DNA of 64,000 nucleotides, taken from positions 1-64,000 of the forward strand of contig NZ_QNRV01000010.1 in the NCBI RefSeq assembly GCF_003315195.1. Direction: 5' to 3'. The DNA comes from Sutterella wadsworthensis (GTDB taxonomy: Bacteria; Pseudomonadota; Gammaproteobacteria; Burkholderiales; Burkholderiaceae_F). The position numbers were made by a program, and so were the translations under genes. A model generated the notes under the pieces. It was given only the letters and a program-made list of their open reading frames with translations. It had not been told where the DNA came from and ran no database searches. This document shows, piece after piece, positions 46,283 to 53,702 of this stretch (positions are counted from its first letter, which is position 1; each line of letters opens with the position of its first letter).

Positions 46283-46942
46283 ATGCCTGAAGTGAGCATT
46301 AGTGAACATGCCCGCAAAACCCGCCATCCCGGACGACTCTTTCTCGTGACGGCACCCTCTGGTGCCGGCAAGTCGTCACTCGTCAATGCGCTTCTCGCTC
46401 GTCAGCCTAACATCAAGCTTTCAATTTCCAATACCACGCGCGACCCGCGGCCCGGTGAAGTGAACGGCCGCGAATACCACTTCGTCACCGAAGACATGTT
46501 CCTCGAGATGAAGTCGCGCGGTGAATTCCTCGAAAGCGCTTACGTCCATGGGCACTACTACGGCACGAGCCGCCCCTGGATCGAGTCCCAAATGGCTCGG
46601 GGCAATGACGTGCTCCTTGAAATCGATTGGCAAGGCGCTCGTCAGGTGCGCGAAAAATTTGAAGGGACCGTCGGCATCTTCATCCTGCCGCCCTCGATTG
46701 AGGCGCTTGAATGGCGGCTGCACCATCGCGGCACTGATTCTCCCCAGACGATTACACGTCGTCTGATGGGCGCAGGCGCCGAGATTGCACATGCTCCAGA
46801 ATTCGAGTACGTTATAATTAATGAAGAATTTGATACGGCTCTGGCGCAGCTCGAAGCTATCGTAACAGCGAGCCGCCTCACTTATGAACAGCAGGCGCTT
46901 CGTCACCGCGACCAATTCGCCAATCTCGGCGTTCCGGTCTAA
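46283..46942 (+). CDS. gmk: Guanylate kinase
   Basis: Phosphorylates GMP to GDP with ATP. 219 residues. P-loop [31 protein letters not shown] for GMP binding and [11 protein letters not shown]. The N-terminus is about 12 residues longer than in E. coli. AAGGAAGG is placed properly before the ATG, 12 bases after the yicC stop. Confidence 0.97.
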   Translation: MPEVSISEHARKTRHPGRLFLVTAPSGAGKSSLVNALLARQPNIKLSISNTTRDPRPGEVNGREYHFVTEDMFLEMKSRGEFLESAYVHGHYYGTSRPWIESQMARGNDVLLEIDWQGARQVREKFEGTVGIFILPPSIEALEWRLHHRGTDSPQTITRRLMGAGAEIAHAPEFEYVIINEEFDTALAQLEAIVTASRLTYEQQALRHRDQFANLGVPV

Positions 46943-47061
46943 TCTCCTGACGATTGAACCTGCCGCTCTTCAAACGAGCAGCATTCTCTTAAAAAATTTC
47001 TTTTACTGGGAGCGCATTCTCACTATAGAGGAGCGCTCTTCATTTTCCGCTCAAGATAAAA

Positions 47062-47262
47062 ATGGCCCGCATTACTGTTGAAGACTGCCTGAAGAAAATC
47101 CCCAACCGCTTCCAGATGGTTTTAGTTGCCGCCTACCGCGCACGTCAGCTCTCTCAGGGCTATGCGCCGAAGATCGATGCCAAGGACAAGCCCGGCGTTA
47201 TCGCACTGCGCGAGATCGCCGACGGATTGATCGGTACGGACATGCTTAAGAACGTCCGCTGA
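47062..47262 (+). CDS. rpoZ: RNA polymerase omega subunit
   Basis: Small subunit that assists folding of the beta' subunit and binds ppGpp. 66 residues, shorter than E. coli's 91 but normal for betaproteobacteria. [31 protein letters not shown] and [12 protein letters not shown] are diagnostic. It lies between gmk and spoT as in most proteobacteria. The ribosome-binding site is weak. Confidence 0.96.
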   Translation: MARITVEDCLKKIPNRFQMVLVAAYRARQLSQGYAPKIDAKDKPGVIALREIADGLIGTDMLKNVR

Positions 47263-47284
47263 TCCTCTCTAGGCGCGCTTCAGG

Positions 47285-47325
47285 ACGGCCGGAAAGCCTC
47301 TCTGCTAAGGGGAGACGCCGGCCGT
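47285..47325 (+). terminator. Hairpin between rpoZ and spoT
   Basis: Perfect 8-bp stem acggccgg/ccggccgt (47285-47292 with 47318-47325) with further pairing possible inside the loop and a short T-containing tail (ttgtcg). It is probably a partial terminator, so spoT may have its own promoter in 47326-47432. Confidence 0.6.
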
Positions 47326-47432
47326 TTGTCGTCTCTTGGAAAAATAACTGCGTCCCTATAAAGATGAATACGCGACATTTCGCTGCAATCGCGCCACAAT
47401 GGTAGGCAGATAAAAGAACTGGAATCAGAGCA

Positions 47433-49790
47433 ATGGCCCTCGACAACCTTCCTGCTTTTCCCGACGACATGTACGACACCGCTCATGATGGTGCCGTTCC
47501 GCAGCCCGTCACACCGCGTAAGCCCATTTCGCCCTTTAGCTTCACGAAGCACCTTACGCGTACGCCCGTGCCGGTAGCCGTCGTTCCGGAAGATCTGCCC
47601 GACGCGGACCTGCCGCTCTTCACGCCGCAGCCTCCCGTTGGCGTCGTAACTGCTCAAGCATTGGTTGATACTTGCCGCAGCTATCTATCAAATGCCGACG
47701 TTGAAAAAATTCGCGAAGCCTACCGCTACGCCGACAACGCTCATTTGGGACAGTTCCGCAAATCCGGAGAGCCCTATATCACGCACCCGATTGCCGTTGC
47801 TTCCATTCTGGCGTCTTGGCGCATGGACGCCGAAACGATTGAAGCGGGCCTTATGCATGACGTGCTTGAAGATACCGGCACCAGCAAGCGGGAAATGGCC
47901 GAAAAGTTCGGCATTGAAGTGGCTGAACTCGTCGACGGCGTCTCCAAGCTCGATAAGCTCCGCTTTTCTTCAAACGAAATTGCTCAGGCCGAAAGCTTCC
48001 GCAAGATGCTGCTGGCCATGGCTCGCGACGTTCGAGTGATTCTCGTGAAGCTCGCTGACCGCATCCACAATATGCGTACGCTTGGCGTCATGCGCCCTGA
48101 AAAACGCGCCCGCATTGCTCGCGAAACGCTCGATATCTATGTGCCTATCGCACACCGTTTAGGGCTTAACAATGTGTTCCGCGAACTGCAGGAACTTTCG
48201 TTCGCGAACCGCTACCCCTTCCGCTACAAAGTTCTCTACGCCAATGTTCTGAAAACGCGTCAGGCTCGCCGCGAATTCCTCGAAAAGATGATGGAGGATA
48301 CTCGTACGGCACTTCTCAAAGCCGGTATTCCTTGTCGAATCCTCGGTCGTGACAAAACCATTTACGGCATCTACAACAAGATGCGCGAAAAGCATCAATC
48401 CTTTTCGGACGCGCTCGACATTTACGGCTTCCGACTCGTTGTGAAAAATCTTGACGACTGCTATCTCTCGCTCGGAGCCCTTCATCGCCGTTTCAAACCC
48501 GTTCATTCGCGCTTTAAGGACTTTATTGCCATCCCGAAGTCGAACGGCTACCAAAGTCTGCACACGACAGTGATTGGTCCGGACGGCACGCCGGTTGAGT
48601 TTCAGATACGAACAGAGGAAATGCACCGTATCGACGAAAACGGCATTCTCGTTCATTGGCTCTACAGCAGCAGCGAAGACACTTCTGACTTGCAGTCCCG
48701 GACAGCTGCGTGGCTTCAGAATTTGCTTGAAATCCAGCGCACCAGCACGGACAGCACAGAGTTTCTTGAAAATATCAAAGTCGACCTTTTCCCCAACCGC
48801 ATTTACGTCTTCACGCCGAAGGGCAAGATTATTTCGCTTCCCAAGGGATCTACAGCCATCGACTTCGCCTACGAGATTCACACCGACGTGGGCAACCATA
48901 CGCAGGCCGTTCGCATCAATGGCGAAGCCAAACAGCTTTCAACTGCGCTTCGTAACGGCGACCTTGTTCAAGTTGAAACCTCTCCGGATGCGCACCCATC
49001 CCCCGAATGGCTCGAATACGTGCATTCCGGCCGCGCCCGCGCGGAAATTCGTCAATATCTGCGCAGCTGCCAATTCGATGAATCAACGAAACTTGGCCGT
49101 CTAGCACTCGAAGCCCTGGCCAACGAACAAAAGATTGACTTCACTACCATTCCGATTTCGATTGAGGAGAAGCTTCTCAAGGAATTTGGTGCCGACAGTC
49201 TTGCCTCGCTATACGCCATGATCGGACTCGGCAAGGCTCTCCCTGCCGCGGTTCTTCATCGACTGCGCTCGCTTATGCGCGAGGAGAATCTGGATTCCTC
49301 CGGAGAAGAACTCCCTGCCGTCATCATCAACGGCAACGAAGGCATCGCCCAGCATCTTGCGGTCTGCTGCCATCCGATTCCCGGTGACGACATCACGGGC
49401 TACAACCGCCCGGGACTTGGACTCACAGTACATCGTGAGGACTGCCCGCATGCCGCCCGCGGCAAGCAGGCGGATCCCAACCGTTGGATGCATCTGGAAT
49501 GGGGCCCAACGAAGCAGGGAGCCCACTTCTCAGTACCGCTTGAAGTTCGCGTGAAGGACGCACACGCCGGCCTCGCGACTGTGGCCGCTGCCGTGGCCGA
49601 AGCTAATTCGAGCATCACTGCGGTAACGCTCGATGACTCTCAAGGCGAGCATATCGTGCATGTAACGGTTTTAGTGCGCGATAAAAATCACCTCATTCAT
49701 GTCATGCGCACGATTCGTCAAAATGACGTTGTTATCAAGGTCAAACGCAGTCTTGAGGAAGGCGTTTCTACCAAAAAGAAAATCAATTAA
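47433..49790 (+). CDS. spoT: Bifunctional (p)ppGpp synthetase/hydrolase SpoT (RSH family)
   Basis: Controls the stringent response by making and degrading (p)ppGpp. 785 residues. The HD hydrolase domain has LMHDVLEDT (H142-D143) and KLADRIHNMRTL. The synthetase domain has KTIYGIYNKMREK and RFKDFIAIPKSNGYQSLHT. A TGS domain follows (IYVFTPKGKIISLPKGSTAI), then a zinc-finger/helical region with AVCCHPIPGDDI and a C-terminal ACT domain. An intact HD motif indicates both activities, as in SpoT rather than RelA. The first ~75 residues are a proline-rich extension not common to the family. Confidence 0.96.
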   Translation: MALDNLPAFPDDMYDTAHDGAVPQPVTPRKPISPFSFTKHLTRTPVPVAVVPEDLPDADLPLFTPQPPVGVVTAQALVDTCRSYLSNADVEKIREAYRYADNAHLGQFRKSGEPYITHPIAVASILASWRMDAETIEAGLMHDVLEDTGTSKREMAEKFGIEVAELVDGVSKLDKLRFSSNEIAQAESFRKMLLAMARDVRVILVKLADRIHNMRTLGVMRPEKRARIARETLDIYVPIAHRLGLNNVFRELQELSFANRYPFRYKVLYANVLKTRQARREFLEKMMEDTRTALLKAGIPCRILGRDKTIYGIYNKMREKHQSFSDALDIYGFRLVVKNLDDCYLSLGALHRRFKPVHSRFKDFIAIPKSNGYQSLHTTVIGPDGTPVEFQIRTEEMHRIDENGILVHWLYSSSEDTSDLQSRTAAWLQNLLEIQRTSTDSTEFLENIKVDLFPNRIYVFTPKGKIISLPKGSTAIDFAYEIHTDVGNHTQAVRINGEAKQLSTALRNGDLVQVETSPDAHPSPEWLEYVHSGRARAEIRQYLRSCQFDESTKLGRLALEALANEQKIDFTTIPISIEEKLLKEFGADSLASLYAMIGLGKALPAAVLHRLRSLMREENLDSSGEELPAVIINGNEGIAQHLAVCCHPIPGDDITGYNRPGLGLTVHREDCPHAARGKQADPNRWMHLEWGPTKQGAHFSVPLEVRVKDAHAGLATVAAAVAEANSSITAVTLDDSQGEHIVHVTVLVRDKNHLIHVMRTIRQNDVVIKVKRSLEEGVSTKKKIN

Positions 49791-49834
49791 ACCGGTCTCA
49801 AGAACCACCGCACCTTGAACTGCGACTCTAACAA

Positions 49835-49869
49835 GAAGGGACGATTTTGAAGCTTCAAATCGTCCCTTC
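49835..49869. terminator. Bidirectional terminator between spoT and greB
   Basis: Near-perfect palindrome of 35 bases (gaagggacgatt ... aatcgtcccttc) between the convergent spoT and greB genes. It should end both transcripts. Confidence 0.75.
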
Positions 49870-49892
49870 CTCATTGGCCTTTTGTGCCGACT

Positions 49893-50450
49893 TTACGGTA
49901 CCGGCTGCTGGTCGGTATAGGTAACTTCAAGAATTTCCAACGTATCTACGCCGGCTGGATGCGTGCTTGTAGCCGGCGTCGGGAGCTTCACTTCGTCGCC
50001 TTCATGACGACGAAGGAATACACGCGCAATGGGACTAATCCAACTCACATCGCCGTGTTCTGCATCTGCTTCATCGATTCCAACAATGCGAATCTTGCGC
50101 TCTTCACCACGCTGATTGCAGTAAAGAACCGTAGCGCCAAAAAAGACTTGATCCGTTTCTGGATGAGCCGCAGGATCAACAACCTCAGCTGACTCAATAC
50201 GTTTATTCAAAAAGCGAATGCGGCGATCAATCTCACGCAGTCGTTTTTTGCCGTACAGATAGTCACCGTTTTCGCTGCGATCACCGTTGCTGGCCGCCCA
50301 AGCCACAACATTCACGACATCAGGACGCTCAACATTCACTAGATGTTCACGTTCATCAAGTAAGCGGCGATAGCAAGCCGGCGTCATGTAATTCTTAGTA
50401 TTGGGGGGAAGTCCCGGAAGTTTCACTTCTTCATCATCACTATCAGCCAT
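49893..50450 (-). CDS. greB: Transcription elongation factor GreB
   Basis: Stimulates transcript cleavage by backtracked RNA polymerase. 185 residues. NYMTPACYRRLLDEREHL begins the coiled-coil domain; WAASNGDRSENGDYLYGKKR contains the acidic tip residues; REIDRRIRFLNKRIE closes the coiled coil, and ISPIARVFLRRHEGDEV is in the FKBP-like C-domain. The ERPDVVNVV stretch and basic spacing favour GreB over GreA. It has an N-terminal acidic extension (MADSDDEEVKLPG). It is the last host gene before the prophage boundary. Confidence 0.94.
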   Translation of the reverse strand: MADSDDEEVKLPGLPPNTKNYMTPACYRRLLDEREHLVNVERPDVVNVVAWAASNGDRSENGDYLYGKKRLREIDRRIRFLNKRIESAEVVDPAAHPETDQVFFGATVLYCNQRGEERKIRIVGIDEADAEHGDVSWISPIARVFLRRHEGDEVKLPTPATSTHPAGVDTLEILEVTYTDQQPVP

Positions 50451-50584
50451 GATGCATCCTTTACAGCTTTAGGAGCACTGACACTCAATACCCCAACACT
50501 CTACTTCACTAGAGAATCTTCAAAATTATTGTCCGTTGCATTCAGGAACAGCAAATATGTCGGTTCAAGACTGCATAACGACAA

Positions 50585-50614
50585 AACCGGAAGGTCCGAT
50601 GGAACCTTCCGGTT
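50585..50614. terminator. Hairpin next to the prophage boundary
   Basis: Perfect 11-bp stem aaccggaaggt/accttccggtt (50585-50595 with 50604-50614), immediately left of the tRNA-like att sequence. It has the position of a tRNA-gene terminator read on the minus strand, which would fit an att site formed from a tRNA 3' end, but a tRNA body is absent here. Confidence 0.55.
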
Positions 50615-50621
50615 GAAATTC

Positions 50622-50640
50622 TGGTGGGAGGAGAAGGATT
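50622..50640 (-). other. Probable prophage attachment core: 3' end of a tRNA gene
   Basis: On the minus strand AATCCTTCTCCTCCCACCA reads as the last bases of a T-loop (AAT), five T-stem bases (CCTTC), seven acceptor bases (TCCTCCC), discriminator A and CCA. No 5' part of a tRNA follows on the plus-strand right side, so it is a detached 3' end, as left by integration of a phage into a tRNA gene. Basis: tRNA geometry read by eye. Confidence 0.65.
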
Positions 50641-50682
50641 AACCCACCCTCTCTCACTAGGAATTCCAGTACATCTATAAAA

Positions 50683-50706
50683 TGTTATACCATCTGTTAT
50701 ACCATC
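50683..50706. repeat. Tandem 12-base direct repeat beside the att core
   Basis: TGTTATACCATC occurs twice in immediate succession (50683-50694 and 50695-50706), about 45 bases inside the probable att core. Such short repeats are typical arm-type binding sites for tyrosine integrases; the assignment is inferred from position. Confidence 0.55.
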
Positions 50707-50798
50707 CGGCGCGGCCTTAACTGGAACGCCACAGCAGAGATCATAACGCTACGAGCTATAGCACAGAAACTGGCGTGTGTGCGTCTTTTGCATACCAG

Positions 50799-51209
50799 TT
50801 AATCGTGAGTAGACACTAGGGCGTCGTGAACTGCGGCGTTTCTAAGAAGTAGGCTGCGACCTTCTTCGATAAGTTCGACGCTTTCTCTGAGAAGGTTTTC
50901 GCATCGGGCAACTGCTGCCTGCTCAAGGTTACAGGCAGCGGCGCTGGCTTTTCGCAGACGACTTTCATATGCCCGGCGCATCCTGTCAGCATCACGGCGA
51001 ATACGATCAAGGTCAACGTCAGCAGCAGCGACTTTGTCCAAAGCTGCAACAAGTCTTTCATAATTTTTTCTTCCTTGCGTCACCCGTGCAACAGCTTCTG
51101 TCTTTTGCAAATTGGCCATTTCTGCATCTGCTACGTAACCTCTAGTCGTGTAGCCCGCCATAAAACTCACGCTCATAAGCATCAGTGCGACTACAGTCTG
51201 CCAATTCAC
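50799..51209 (-). CDS. Rz-like inner-membrane spanin
   Basis: Phage lysis protein that bridges to the outer membrane and fuses the two membranes at the end of lysis. 136 residues: one N-terminal membrane segment (VVALMLMSVSFMAGYTTRGY), then a long helical/coiled-coil periplasmic part (KNYERLVAALDKVAAADVDL, DRIRRDADRMRRAYESRL) and two cysteines (AACNLEQAAVARCENLL). A GTG start overlaps the upstream gene's stop. The outer-membrane partner is encoded inside it in another frame (50816-51061), the nested arrangement of lambda Rz/Rz1. Confidence 0.82.
   Translation of the reverse strand: MNWQTVVALMLMSVSFMAGYTTRGYVADAEMANLQKTEAVARVTQGRKNYERLVAALDKVAAADVDLDRIRRDADRMRRAYESRLRKASAAACNLEQAAVARCENLLRESVELIEEGRSLLLRNAAVHDALVSTHD
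50816..51061 (-). CDS. Rz1-like outer-membrane spanin lipoprotein, nested in Rz
   Basis: 81 residues, wholly inside the Rz-like gene in a different frame. It has a lipoprotein signal (SLLLTLTLIVFAVMLTGCAG) with lipobox LTGC, then a short proline-containing periplasmic part (CEKPAPLPVTLSRQQLPD). AAGGAAG lies about 8 bases before the ATG, which supports expression. As a lipoprotein sorted to the outer membrane it would pair with the Rz-like protein to complete lysis. Confidence 0.82.
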   Translation of the reverse strand: MKDLLQLWTKSLLLTLTLIVFAVMLTGCAGHMKVVCEKPAPLPVTLSRQQLPDAKTFSEKASNLSKKVAAYFLETPQFTTP

Positions 51210-51514
51210 AGCTCAATACCTTCCATTTGCGCCCGATTTCTCAGCACGCGACAATACGCGCCCATACGACTTAACTGGTTTTGGTAAAGATTTCGGCTGC
51301 AAGCTGGAGCGAAATTGAGCCGGCCAGCCTCCCAAGCCTCACACATATCTCTGAGCTTGAGAGTTCGAATGCGTATTTGGTAATACTCCGCTTTGAAGCG
51401 CTCTTTGTAATCCGGAGAGTTCATCAGATCGATAGTGTCTGCGAGTGTCATTTTGCGGATACGTTCGTCCTGAGCTCGCAGCAGGCTTTGCGACATTTTG
51501 CGAATTTTGACCAT
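51206..51514 (-). CDS. Small phage protein of unknown function
   Basis: 102 residues, soluble. The segment MNSPDYKERFKAEYYQIRIR resembles a widespread family of small phage proteins whose role is unknown. The rest is helical (TLKLRDMCEAWEAGRL, LYQNQLSRMGAYCRVLRNRA). Its stop overlaps the GTG of the Rz-like gene, and its start is just after the endolysin stop, so it is embedded in the lysis cassette. A lysis-related or regulatory role is a guess. Confidence 0.75.
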   Translation of the reverse strand: MVKIRKMSQSLLRAQDERIRKMTLADTIDLMNSPDYKERFKAEYYQIRIRTLKLRDMCEAWEAGRLNFAPACSRNLYQNQLSRMGAYCRVLRNRAQMEGIEL

Positions 51515-51515
51515 T

Positions 51516-51956
51516 TCAGCATTTCCGCATCAAGTCTGCTTCTCTGCGGCGGCGGGCAACAAGCCCCGCCAAACCGCCATTGGTAACGTCCAAAAACTCA
51601 TCGGCGGCACCGTCGTAGTCTTTTGCATTCAGCGCGCGCAGCATCTTGGGACACTTATCGACGACACCTTGCGCTCCCAAGTTGTATGCCAAGCTCAGTA
51701 GCGCAATGAACTGATTTGCTGAAACAGGGACGTTGATGTACTTTGCAAGGCCGGTTTGTGCAGACTGCAAGTCACTGCGAATCCACGCATCGGCCTGCGC
51801 CTTGGTGCAGGTGTCTCCCTCTTTGACGCCGCCTGTGTGCCCCCACCCGATCGTCCACACGCCTTTCGGGCATTTGTATGCTTTGAGACGCAGCGTTTCT
51901 TCAGCCTTGACGAACGCCATAGCCAGCTCGTAGCGATAGCTTCCAAAACTTTTCAC
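51516..51956 (-). CDS. Endolysin, T4-type lysozyme (glycoside hydrolase family 24)
   Basis: Cleaves the glycan chains of peptidoglycan. 146 residues. The catalytic triad spacing E-x8-(D/C)-x5-T is present as E20, C29 and T35 (EETLRLKAYKCPKGVWTIGW), with cysteine in the aspartate place as in some phage lysozymes. The C-terminal GLVARRRREADLM is typical of the family. There is no signal or SAR sequence, so it needs the holin to reach the wall. A GTG start overlaps the stop of the upstream holin-like gene. Confidence 0.92.
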   Translation of the reverse strand: MKSFGSYRYELAMAFVKAEETLRLKAYKCPKGVWTIGWGHTGGVKEGDTCTKAQADAWIRSDLQSAQTGLAKYINVPVSANQFIALLSLAYNLGAQGVVDKCPKMLRALNAKDYDGAADEFLDVTNGGLAGLVARRRREADLMRKC

Positions 51957-52267
51957 TTCAAGTCCTCCCTGTCTACGCCGAGTCGCTTTTGGATCACCAC
52001 CTCAGCAAGTCGTATCGCTCTGGTCCCACCCCAACCCGCCACGCCTGCAAGGCTCCCGCAAAGCTCTGCCGGGAATCCTTGATAGGCAAGAATCTCATAG
52101 CAAACAAGGCCACTTACAGCACTTATCGCTCCGTGAAGAAAGAACTCTCGCCATATGAATTGCTTTCCTTCTTGCACTTTCAGTAGGTACGAGAGCCAAC
52201 CGCAAAAAACGGAAAAGAAGCCCGTCATAACTAAGACCCACCATTCGTGAAGTTGCTTGTCCGGCAT
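51953..52267 (-). CDS. Phage holin-like membrane protein
   Basis: 104 residues with about three hydrophobic segments (WWVLVMTGFFSVFCGWLSYL, FFLHGAISAVSGLVCYEIL, LCGSLAGVAGWGGTRAIRLA), a short polar N-terminus and a basic C-terminus. This is the plan of class I holins that open the inner membrane for the endolysin. The start at 52267 has GGGGTG 5 bases upstream; the longer frame to 52312 overlaps the previous gene. It is directly upstream of the endolysin gene, with a 4-base overlap. Confidence 0.75.
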   Translation of the reverse strand: MPDKQLHEWWVLVMTGFFSVFCGWLSYLLKVQEGKQFIWREFFLHGAISAVSGLVCYEILAYQGFPAELCGSLAGVAGWGGTRAIRLAEVVIQKRLGVDREDLK

Positions 52268-52271
52268 CCTT

Positions 52272-52478
52272 TCACCCCACAATGACGTAGCAAAGGGCGA
52301 AGCCAAAAACAAATGTCACCGCACTGACAAAACCCCAAAAGATACGCACCTTGCGTCGAGTCTCTGGATCCAGTTTTGCTTTTTCAGCATCAAGTGCTAT
52401 GACGAACTTCCGTCGTGCAGAATCCGTGAAGCCTTGTACGGCAAGACCAATTTTTCTGAAAATTTCTTTGCGTGTCAT
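52272..52478 (-). CDS. Small phage protein with one C-terminal membrane segment
   Basis: 68 residues from ATG 52478 (GAGGAG directly upstream). The N-terminal two thirds are charged and helical (RKEIFRKIGLAVQGF, ARRKFVIALDAEKAKLD); one membrane segment ends the protein (VRIFWGFVSAVTFVFGFALCY). It is immediately upstream of the holin-like gene. It could be an antiholin or second holin, but only the position supports this. Confidence 0.65.
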   Translation of the reverse strand: MTRKEIFRKIGLAVQGFTDSARRKFVIALDAEKAKLDPETRRKVRIFWGFVSAVTFVFGFALCYVIVG

Positions 52479-52504
52479 AACTCCTCTCTTTTGATAGAGA
52501 TCAC

Positions 52505-52984
52505 TTACGCTGTATATCCCCAAGGCGGAGGAGTGGTGCTCAAATAAAATGGACCGACTTCGCCCCTAAGAGCAAGTTCTTGTAAAGTACCAACTAAAAC
52601 TTGCATTGCCGCCCAGCGTTCAAGATTTTTATTAGCCTCCATTGCGTACCATCCTCTGGCATTTTCTGGCGGAGTATACGGATTAAGTTTGAAAGTATAT
52701 TGTTTTATATTCGGTAGCCCAAAATATATAAAAGCTGTCTGATACTCTTCATTAGGCTCTAATAAGCAGTACAGAGATACAAACTTTCTACTATTTATTT
52801 TAGAAGTCGCCCCGGACAGCTTAAAGATCTTTTTACCGTCAATACTTGTTGGGGATAGTTTTCCTATACTCTTCGACGGATAGTATCCAACTTCTTTTAA
52901 CCTTGAAGCTTTTGTAATAACCCCCGGAATAAGTAAATATTCAACACCTGAAGAGTTAATCAACAACAGCTCTTTATTAAACAT
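52505..52984 (-). CDS. Phage-borne protein of unknown function, AT-rich
   Basis: 159 residues, not recognised. No signal peptide or membrane segment is evident. The sequence is mixed alpha/beta (LLLINSSGVEYLLIPGVITK, then YQTAFIYFGLPNIKQYTFKL) and ends in a proline/tyrosine-rich tail. Base composition is much more AT-rich than the flanking phage genes, the mark of a recently inserted accessory (moron) gene. Its ATG overlaps the stop of the upstream gene (TAATG). It might serve the host or exclude other phages; nothing in the sequence decides this. Confidence 0.65.
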   Translation of the reverse strand: MFNKELLLINSSGVEYLLIPGVITKASRLKEVGYYPSKSIGKLSPTSIDGKKIFKLSGATSKINSRKFVSLYCLLEPNEEYQTAFIYFGLPNIKQYTFKLNPYTPPENARGWYAMEANKNLERWAAMQVLVGTLQELALRGEVGPFYLSTTPPPWGYTA

Positions 52985-53223
52985 TAGCGATACTCCTTGG
53001 GCACTTGAGTTCTCTCTAACTCACTCTCATAAGCCTGTCTGCAATGGTCTGGCTGCCAGAAAAACAAAGCATTAATTATCTTCTCAGGCCACTTACGATC
53101 TTTAAGTGCATGACGATGTGCTCTGGCACTGAGAGTTTCATCAGCCATGTCCCAGATCAGCGTATTAATCAGCTGATCCAGAGCAATAAGCACCTGAAGC
53201 CCATCAGGATGCTTTACCTTCAT
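52984..53223 (-). CDS. Small conserved phage protein
   Basis: 79 residues. ALDQLINTLIWDMADETLSA, then ARAHRHAL, WPEKIINALFFWQPDHCRQ and AYESELERTQVP match a family of small proteins found near the lysis or tail-fibre genes of many phages and prophages; its function is not established. It overlaps its neighbours on both sides (ATGA and TAATG), indicating coupled translation. Confidence 0.75.
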   Translation of the reverse strand: MKVKHPDGLQVLIALDQLINTLIWDMADETLSARAHRHALKDRKWPEKIINALFFWQPDHCRQAYESELERTQVPKEYR

Positions 53224-53702
53224 TCAGCTTTCTCCTCATAAGGCTTTGTCCACATCTTCCCCATCTCCTGCATAGAGAGAGCAAGAGCCTGAGCAAGCTG
53301 TGCTTTTGTTACAGTAGCGACGGTGTTGTCAGCCAACACCCAAACTGTAGAATCCTGACCAGCCGCTTCAGCTGCGGTTAACGCCCTAGCCATGCGGCTC
53401 TGCGCTATTTCATCACCGTCAAAGGTCATTCCGTCAACGGTGACTTTGATCGCTTTGACGGCTTCTTCACGCACTCGCTTCGCTTTTCTTAAATCGTATT
53501 GTGTTTTTTGCAGTTCAGTAAGAGAGGCGTAATATTCTTGCTCTGGGTCGTATTCTCTTGAAATAACATCGAACCCGAACCTGCGAAAATCTTCAACGGT
53601 TTCGGCTTCACCAAAGCCTATACGTTCTTCAATACCAATATATTGTCGGACTGCGTATAGACTTTTAAATTCCTTTTCTCTATAAATATATTTAGTCGCC
53701 AT
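53220..53702 (-). CDS. Tail-fibre-associated protein with DUF4376-like C-terminus
   Basis: 160 residues. The N-terminal half is charged (YIYREKEFKSLYAVRQYIGI). The C-terminal half (IKVTVDGMTFDGDEIAQSRM, then WVLADNTVATVTKAQLAQAL) resembles the DUF4376 domain found in phage proteins encoded directly after tail fibres, often tail-fibre assembly or tip proteins. Its ATG shares a base with the tail-fibre stop codon, which supports a functional link. Confidence 0.72.
   Translation of the reverse strand: MATKYIYREKEFKSLYAVRQYIGIEERIGFGEAETVEDFRRFGFDVISREYDPEQEYYASLTELQKTQYDLRKAKRVREEAVKAIKVTVDGMTFDGDEIAQSRMARALTAAEAAGQDSTVWVLADNTVATVTKAQLAQALALSMQEMGKMWTKPYEEKAE

Noticed and set aside
50622-50640. 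Complete tRNA gene
   Set aside because: Only the 3' end is present; no anticodon arm, D arm or 5' acceptor strand can be formed from the surrounding bases.
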